From an uncultured Bacteroidales bacterium (GTDB taxonomy: Bacteria > Bacteroidota > Bacteroidia > Bacteroidales > Marinilabiliaceae), in NCBI GenBank assembly GCA_934717675.1, contig CAKUYZ010000001.1:1-64000 (forward strand): a DNA stretch of 64,000 bases, read 5' to 3'. The translations under genes and the position numbers were made by a program. The notes under the pieces are model-generated. The model made no database searches, had not been told where the DNA came from, and saw only the letters and a list, made by a program, of their open reading frames with translations. This document shows, one piece after another, positions 58,969 to 64,000 of the stretch (its first letter is position 1; the number at the start of each line of letters is the position of its first letter).

Positions 58969-59970
58969 CTACTTGTTCTTCTTATAGATGTACATGGCGT
59001 CATATTGGAGTTGCGTGCCTGCCTTGCCGCCTGAGAGGAATGCCACGAGGTTCTGACCCTCAGTGGGCACCCAGTTCTCGGGATAGATGATGCCGGCCTC
59101 AACGGCCTTGGTCATCGGGAACTCGATGGTCTGCCACTCGCCGTCGCGCTCGAAAGAGCCCGCGCTGGGATAGGTGGTGCCGTTGTCTACAAAGTCGCCG
59201 CCAATACCGAACTTAGCCTCGCTGCCGTCCGCGCCATACAAGATGAGGCAATGGTTGACGTCATCGGTAGACTTGATGCCCATGTGGAAGTAGTACTCTT
59301 CGGGATGGGCGTAGATGTCGTTCAACTTGCTGAGGTCGAACGGGGCATCCTTAGTGCCGTAGCAGAGACCCATGCCGGACCAGCCCACAGAAGTGACCTC
59401 AAGGGATACCCAACCCTCGGCAATGCCGAAATAGTTCTTTCCAGAGGTGGAACCTGCGGCATAAGTGTTTTCCCAAATGTAGAGGAACTTGGAGGTCTCG
59501 TCAACCCTCAAATCCATGGCAACTTTGTCGGATACGCTGTTGAACGTGGTCTCGTCGAGCTGGAAGACATAGAAGTTGGAGCCTTCAATTTCACATTCAC
59601 CAGGAATTGGATCTTTTGCCTCCTTTACGGTAATGACGCAGCTTGCGGAGATTTCGCCCACGGCGGCCGTGACGATGGCTTCGCCTTTGGCTACAGCGGT
59701 TACAGTGCCGGCCTCTACTTTGGCCACGGTTTCATCGGAGCTGCTCCACTCGATGTCTCCCTTGGCGTTGGATGGCTCCAAGGTGGCCGTCAGGGTGAAT
59801 GTCTTGCCAACCTCAATCTCTTGCGATGTGGCGGAGAGGACGACCTTCTCCACTTTTACTTCGTCAGGCGTCTCGGGCTTCGGGTCGTCGTTGTCATCGT
59901 CAGAGCATGCGCTGAAGGAGAGCGTCGTTGCAGCCATGGCCGCAAACGCCAGGAACTTTGTGAGTTTCAT
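58969..59970 (-). CDS. surface glycan-binding lipoprotein with Big2-like domain
   Basis: A 333-residue lipoprotein (lipobox FSAC, Cys22, followed by SDDDNDD, a surface-export-like acidic segment). A Big2 domain covers about residues 40-118 (VVLSATSQEIEVGKTFTLTA and VTAVAKGEAIVTAAVG). The remaining roughly 210 residues are beta-rich and aromatic, without similarity I can name. The position after SusD fits the SusE/F-type or SGBP slot of polysaccharide utilisation loci; the ligand is presumably beta-1,3-glucan. Confidence 0.82.
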   Translation of the reverse strand: MKLTKFLAFAAMAATTLSFSACSDDDNDDPKPETPDEVKVEKVVLSATSQEIEVGKTFTLTATLEPSNAKGDIEWSSSDETVAKVEAGTVTAVAKGEAIVTAAVGEISASCVITVKEAKDPIPGECEIEGSNFYVFQLDETTFNSVSDKVAMDLRVDETSKFLYIWENTYAAGSTSGKNYFGIAEGWVSLEVTSVGWSGMGLCYGTKDAPFDLSKLNDIYAHPEEYYFHMGIKSTDDVNHCLILYGADGSEAKFGIGGDFVDNGTTYPSAGSFERDGEWQTIEFPMTKAVEAGIIYPENWVPTEGQNLVAFLSGGKAGTQLQYDAMYIYKKNK

Positions 59971-60019
59971 GATGCTGAAGTTTAATTAATTATTGAGATA
60001 CTTACTGTTTGAGAATGAA

Positions 60020-60053
60020 AGCCCCCCCTTCCCCCAAGGGTTGGGGGAGGCTC
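60020..60053 (-). terminator. hairpin between susD-like and glycan-binding protein genes
   Basis: Arms around 60020-60037 and 60041-60053 (ccttcccccaa against ttgggggagg, with agc/gct outside) form a strong stem on either strand. On the minus strand it is followed by a weak T-rich segment. It is probably a partial terminator or mRNA-stabilising structure within the locus. Confidence 0.4.
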
Positions 60054-60101
60054 GCTTCACACGCTAACTAAAACTTGTCAGGTTACCGTTTCGGGGCCGG
60101 G

Positions 60102-61676
60102 CTAGTAGCCAGGGTTCTGCTCCATGACCGGGTTGAGGTCAATCTCGTCATACGGGATTGGGAATAGCTCATGCTTGCCCTTGATGAACTCCGCCATATG
60201 GCTCTGGGCCTCTTCGGTCTCGGTGGCCTTGTAGGCGTCCATGGTCTCTTTGGCCACGCCCCAACGGCACAGGTCGAACCAACGGTGGCCCTCCATGGCC
60301 AGCTCCATGCGGCGCTCGTGGCGTATGGCTTTCTGGAGCGAGGGAGCCGCGTCCTCAACGCCATTTATGCGGATGGAGTAGCCGGGGTAGGTGTGGAGGC
60401 CGGCGCGGAGACGCACCTGATTGAGGGCCTCGATGGCCGAGGCTACTTTGCCAAGCTCCGCGCACGCCTCGGCGTACATGAGCAGCACGTCGGCGTAGCG
60501 TATCTGCTTGTTGTTGATGGGCCCGCGGGTGGGGTGGGTGAGCTTGTAGTATGAGTAGTTGTCGTCCGACGTGTACATGCCATACTTGCGGTTGTGATAG
60601 GCCGAGCCGAGATAGGTTTCTTGCGCCGGGTTCTCCATCTGCGCCGCCGTGGGGGTGAGGATGGTCACGTCGCGGCGGATGTCGCCGCTCTCATACTCGT
60701 CGTAGAGGTTTTGCGTGGGGTGGTTGAATCCCCACCCGCCGCCGAGGACACTGGAGCGGGAGCGCGTCATGATGACGTCGAAGCAGCCGCGGGTGAATCC
60801 GTTGCCCTCGCCATAGTCGCTCGTGGGATCCTCGGCATATTGTATCTCGAAGACCGACTCGGGGCCGTTCTCGCCCTCGAGGGTGAAGTTGTCGGCATAG
60901 TCGGGGCAAAGGCTGTATTGGCCTTTGGAGATGATGGAGTCGCCCCACTGGATGGCCTTGTCGTAGTCGCGGGTGTAGAGGTTGGTCTTGAGGAGCATGG
61001 CCTCCGCGGCGCCCTTGGTGGCGCGGCCCAGGTCGGAGTCGGCATATTGGCTCTTCTCCGGCAGGTTCATCTGTGCGAACTCCAGGTCTTCCTTGATGAA
61101 CTCATACAGAGCCGCGACCGAGGAGCGGGGCTGCGACCACTTGGTGTCGCTGTCCACCACGAAGTCTACGAGAGGCACGCCACCGAAGACCCTCACGAGG
61201 CGGAAGTAGTAGTACGCGCGGAGGAAGTGGGCCTCGCCGAGGACCCTGTTGCGCAGCTGGAGCGTGAGGCTCTCGTCCGTCGGCATCTGGCTCACGTAGT
61301 CAATGGTCAGGTTGCAACGTGCAATGCCCTGATATTGCGCCCGGTAGAAGTCCAGAAGGAGGGTGTTGTTCGGCATCGTCTTCCAGTTCTCCATGTCATA
61401 GACGTCGGCCATGTCGTTGGTGTTCTGGCCGCCTTTGAGGGCGTCATCGCTCACCACGTCTCCAATGAACCACTCGGGGTAGAACGTCTTGTTATATTCC
61501 CACTCCAGCGGGGCGTAGCAGCCAGTGACGCTCTGCACGGCCGTCTCGCCGCTTGTGAAGTAGTCTTTGAGCTTCGTCACGCCTGGGGAGGGTTCCTGGA
61601 GCCAGTCGTTGCACGATGCGGAGAGGGCGACCAGGAGGGCCGCGCCGCCCCATATTTTTATGTTCAGCTTGTTCAT
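60102..61676 (-). CDS. susD: SusD/RagB-family glycan-binding lipoprotein
   Basis: A 524-residue lipoprotein starting at 61676 (MNKLNIKIWG; lipobox LSASC). It has the SusD layout: NDWLQEPSPG just after the Cys, LLDFYRAQYQGIARCNLTID, LRNRVLGEAHFLRAYYYFRL (the TPR-like helix), and the C-terminal signature RHERRMELAMEGHRWFDLCR with FPIPYDEIDLNP. It forms the lid over the SusC channel. The susC-like stop is 40 bp upstream. Confidence 0.95.
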   Translation of the reverse strand: MNKLNIKIWGGAALLVALSASCNDWLQEPSPGVTKLKDYFTSGETAVQSVTGCYAPLEWEYNKTFYPEWFIGDVVSDDALKGGQNTNDMADVYDMENWKTMPNNTLLLDFYRAQYQGIARCNLTIDYVSQMPTDESLTLQLRNRVLGEAHFLRAYYYFRLVRVFGGVPLVDFVVDSDTKWSQPRSSVAALYEFIKEDLEFAQMNLPEKSQYADSDLGRATKGAAEAMLLKTNLYTRDYDKAIQWGDSIISKGQYSLCPDYADNFTLEGENGPESVFEIQYAEDPTSDYGEGNGFTRGCFDVIMTRSRSSVLGGGWGFNHPTQNLYDEYESGDIRRDVTILTPTAAQMENPAQETYLGSAYHNRKYGMYTSDDNYSYYKLTHPTRGPINNKQIRYADVLLMYAEACAELGKVASAIEALNQVRLRAGLHTYPGYSIRINGVEDAAPSLQKAIRHERRMELAMEGHRWFDLCRWGVAKETMDAYKATETEEAQSHMAEFIKGKHELFPIPYDEIDLNPVMEQNPGY

Positions 61677-61716
61677 GGTTGACAGTGTTTTAAGTTGGTT
61701 GACCAAAACCGTGGCT

Positions 61717-64000
61717 CTAGAGGCTCATGTTGAGGCCGAAGGTCACCGTGCGGCTCTGCGGGTAGTTGCCATAGTCAACGCCGCCGCCCACCTCGGGGTC
61801 GTAGCCCGTGTAGTCCGTGACAGTGAAGAGGTTGGTGCAGTTGACGTAGAACCTCACCTTTTCCAGCCCGGCCTTCTTGACCAGCTGCGTCGGGAGCGAG
61901 TAGCCCAGCTGCAGTGTCTTGAGGCGGAGGTAGGAGCCGTCTTCTATGAGGCGGTCGTTGTTATACTTGTTGCTAGACGCGCCCGTGGGGTTCGGGATGG
62001 TGCCTTGGCGGTTTTCCAAGGCCTGCCAGTCGACGCCCTTCTTGGCCAGGTTGTTGCGGATGGCGTCTTTATATCCCACCCAGACGTTGCGCATTGAGGT
62101 TGAGAGTGTGCACTCGTCGCCGGCGCCCTCAGTGCGTTCGCGCAGCGCGTTGTATATCTTGCTGCCATAGACGCCCTGGAAGAACGCCTGGAGGTCGAAG
62201 CCCTTGAACTGCGCCGTGAGGTTGACGCCATAGGTGAGCCAAGGGAACGGGGAGCCGAGGTCGGTGCGGTCGTTGTCATCGATCTTGCCATCGTTGTTGC
62301 GGTCGCGATACTTGGCGTCGCCGGCATGGACCGCGATCTCGTCAGCCCCAAAGGCATACTGGTGCTGGAGGGCCTCCTCGTCAGACTGGTAGATGCCCAG
62401 GAACTCGTAGCCCCAGAAGGTGTTCATGGCCAAGCTCTCGTTGCACACTGTGCGGTCGCCCCAGAGCGGCTGGCCGCCGTTGAGCTCCACGAGCTTGTTC
62501 TTGATGAATGAGACGTTGCCACCGACGCTGTAGCCAAAGGCGCCGACGCTGTTGCGGTAGTCGAGGGCGATCTCCACGCCGTGGTTGCGCAGGGTGCCTA
62601 CGTTGGCCAGGAGAGAATACCTGTTGCCGGCGTGGGCGGGGGCGTCAACATAGAGCAGGGCGTCTTTGGTGTCGCGGAGGAACCAGTCGATGGAGCCGTC
62701 GAGGCTGCCGCCCAGGAAGCCGAAGTCGATGCCGGCGTTCCACTGCTCGTTGTTCTCCCATCGGCCGTTGTTGTTGACAAGGGTCAAGACGGCTGCTCCG
62801 GTGTTGAGGCTCTGGTCTATGCCAAAGGGGTAGTCTACGAAAGACGGGCCAGAGGTGAACATCTTCATGGTGAAGGCGTCGTCGCCAACCTTATCGTTGC
62901 CAACGCGTCCCCATCCGAGGCGGAGCTTGAGGTGGCTGATGGCTGTCACGTCTTGCATCCAAGCCTCCTCGCTCACGCGCCACGCGAGGGCGGTGGAGGG
63001 GAAGAAGCCCCACGTGTTTTGCGGGAACTTGCTGGAGCCGTCGGCCCTGAAGTTGAACGTGAGCAGATACCTGTCAAAGAGCGAGTAGTGCATGCGGCCT
63101 AGGAATGAGAGCCTGCGGTTGCGGGCCACCTCGTCCCCGGCCTCGGTCCTGTCTTCCGTCGCCTGGTTGAGATACCAGTTGTTCGGGTCTTGAGAGTTGA
63201 TGACGGTGGCGCCGGAGCCTCCTATCTTGTAGGAGACGTATTGCTCCATGGTCTGGCCGAGCATCACGCTCAAGTAGTTCTTGCCCAGTGTCTTGTTATA
63301 TGTCACCGTGGTCTCCTCGCCAAAGGTGGACTGGCGGCGGATGCTGCTGGAGATGTAGTTCTTGTCTGCCTTGTCGAAGGCGGAGTGCTCATACTTTTCC
63401 TTGAAGAGGCGGTTGCGCGTCAGGCCCATGTCCAGGCTCACGGAAGTGTGCCAAGTGAGGCCGGAGAACGGGGTGACGTCAAAATACACGTCGCCAATGA
63501 GCCTCTCGTCCTTGTCCTCGGGGTGGCTGTGCTCAACCATTGAGAAGGGGTTGGTCACATTCTTGAAGTTGGTGGAGGCTGCAATCTGATTGCTCAGGTC
63601 GCGCTTGCCGCTGGCCGACACCGTGCCGGCGGGGTAGTGCGTGGGGTCCCAGGGGGCCATGGCCAGAGCGGCGGAGATGATGGAGGCTCCGGGGCTGGCG
63701 CTGTTGTTCATGGCGTTGCGGCCCTTGGAGGTGGAGAAAGAGAGGTGCTCGCCCACCTTGATCCAGTCTTTCACCTGATAGTCGGCGTTCACCCTGATGG
63801 TGAACCTCTGGTAGTCGGAGCCAATGATTGTGCCGTCTTGGCTGAAGTAGTTCGAGCTGAAGGCGTAGTGGCCGTTGTCGTTGCCGCCGTCCATTGAGAT
63901 GCTGTAGCTCTGGACCTGGGCGTTGCTGCGGAAGACCTCGTCTTGCCAGTCGGTGTCGACCGCCGAATAGTCAAAACCGTTGGGGTTGCTCTTGGTCTTC
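61717..64000 (-). CDS. susC: SusC/RagA-family TonB-dependent transporter, N-terminus outside the window
   Basis: The open frame runs from the window edge (first full codon at 63999), giving about 760 C-terminal residues. An internal Met at 63894 is not the start: upstream in frame is TDWQDEVFRSNAQVQSYSIS, which is the plug-barrel junction of SusC proteins. Barrel hallmarks include YALNLTAQFKGFDLQAFFQG-like segments (GVNLTAQFKGFDLQAFFQG), LSFLGRMHYSLFDRYLLTF and the C-terminal YTGYDPEVGGG followed by a terminal aromatic-rich strand. It would import glucan oligosaccharides with the SusD-like partner. The signal peptide, carboxypeptidase-like domain and plug are missing only because of the edge. 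Confidence 0.93.
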   Translation of the reverse strand, partial: KTKSNPNGFDYSAVDTDWQDEVFRSNAQVQSYSISMDGGNDNGHYAFSSNYFSQDGTIIGSDYQRFTIRVNADYQVKDWIKVGEHLSFSTSKGRNAMNNSASPGASIISAALAMAPWDPTHYPAGTVSASGKRDLSNQIAASTNFKNVTNPFSMVEHSHPEDKDERLIGDVYFDVTPFSGLTWHTSVSLDMGLTRNRLFKEKYEHSAFDKADKNYISSSIRRQSTFGEETTVTYNKTLGKNYLSVMLGQTMEQYVSYKIGGSGATVINSQDPNNWYLNQATEDRTEAGDEVARNRRLSFLGRMHYSLFDRYLLTFNFRADGSSKFPQNTWGFFPSTALAWRVSEEAWMQDVTAISHLKLRLGWGRVGNDKVGDDAFTMKMFTSGPSFVDYPFGIDQSLNTGAAVLTLVNNNGRWENNEQWNAGIDFGFLGGSLDGSIDWFLRDTKDALLYVDAPAHAGNRYSLLANVGTLRNHGVEIALDYRNSVGAFGYSVGGNVSFIKNKLVELNGGQPLWGDRTVCNESLAMNTFWGYEFLGIYQSDEEALQHQYAFGADEIAVHAGDAKYRDRNNDGKIDDNDRTDLGSPFPWLTYGVNLTAQFKGFDLQAFFQGVYGSKIYNALRERTEGAGDECTLSTSMRNVWVGYKDAIRNNLAKKGVDWQALENRQGTIPNPTGASSNKYNNDRLIEDGSYLRLKTLQLGYSLPTQLVKKAGLEKVRFYVNCTNLFTVTDYTGYDPEVGGGVDYGNYPQSRTVTFGLNMSL

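Overview
The window looks like chromosomal DNA of a fairly GC-rich member of the Bacteroidales (Bacteroidota). The signs are a SusC/SusD pair with lipoprotein glycosidases, TonB-dependent receptors with N-terminal carboxypeptidase-like segments, an HmuR/HmuY-like haem locus, several promoters of the Bacteroides type (TAnnTTTG -7 box) and a C-terminal tail resembling a type IX sorting domain. I could not place the family. No rRNA, tRNA, CRISPR array or insertion sequence was seen.

Layout. 1-2,620: a small membrane protein ending in a 21-bp tandem repeat, nadB, and an unknown gene. 2,714-5,016: a C5-cytosine methyltransferase overlapping a PD-(D/E)xK-type nuclease, probably a type II restriction-modification pair. 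5,128-12,006: a tripartite RND efflux pump with a divergent AraC-type regulator. 12,114-14,886: a tiny GIY-YIG-like protein, a double ABC ATPase and a membrane-anchored, eroded TylF-like methyltransferase. 15,046-33,245: an 18-gene same-strand chemosensory cluster that starts at a full TTTG-19-TAACTTTG promoter and ends at a strong bidirectional terminator. 33,445-34,380: ribF. 34,514-41,774: a seven-gene operon (SiaB-like kinase, SiaC-like phosphoprotein, a large TerB-like/ABC/permease fusion, then a duplicated lipoprotein plus small secreted protein module) closed by a terminator. 41,914-42,304: a structured non-coding segment with its own promoter and terminator signals. 42,487-44,277: a second chemoreceptor. 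44,526-49,116: a haem-uptake operon (HmuR-like, HmuY-like, PepSY-type membrane protein). 49,063-52,885: a polysaccharide trio (flippase, FrhB-like, pyruvyl transferase). 53,072-64,000: a beta-1,3-glucan (laminarin-type) utilisation locus with partial SusC, SusD, a surface glycan-binding protein, GH16, GH128, GH3 and a broken F5/8-type C gene.

The best candidate for an undescribed system is the pair of neighbouring operons between 15 and 42 kb. The chemosensory operon has CheA, CheY, two CheW, a receptor, CheD, a two-domain CheB and two CheR with recognisable SAM motifs. It also has an eroded CheR, a CheB lacking a receiver, a histidine-kinase-like protein whose phospho-acceptor His is Asn, GAF and PAS sensors without output domains, a STAS protein, a PP2C/SpoIIE phosphatase and a SiaB-like kinase. 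The next operon holds a paralogous SiaB kinase and its SiaC-type target beside an exporter-like ABC fusion and duplicated secreted proteins. There is no flagellar switch gene, pilus gene or GGDEF/EAL domain in the window. The reading offered is a chemosensory array joined to a Ser/Thr partner switch that controls an envelope or export function. The domain calls come from sequence motifs; the wiring is inference.
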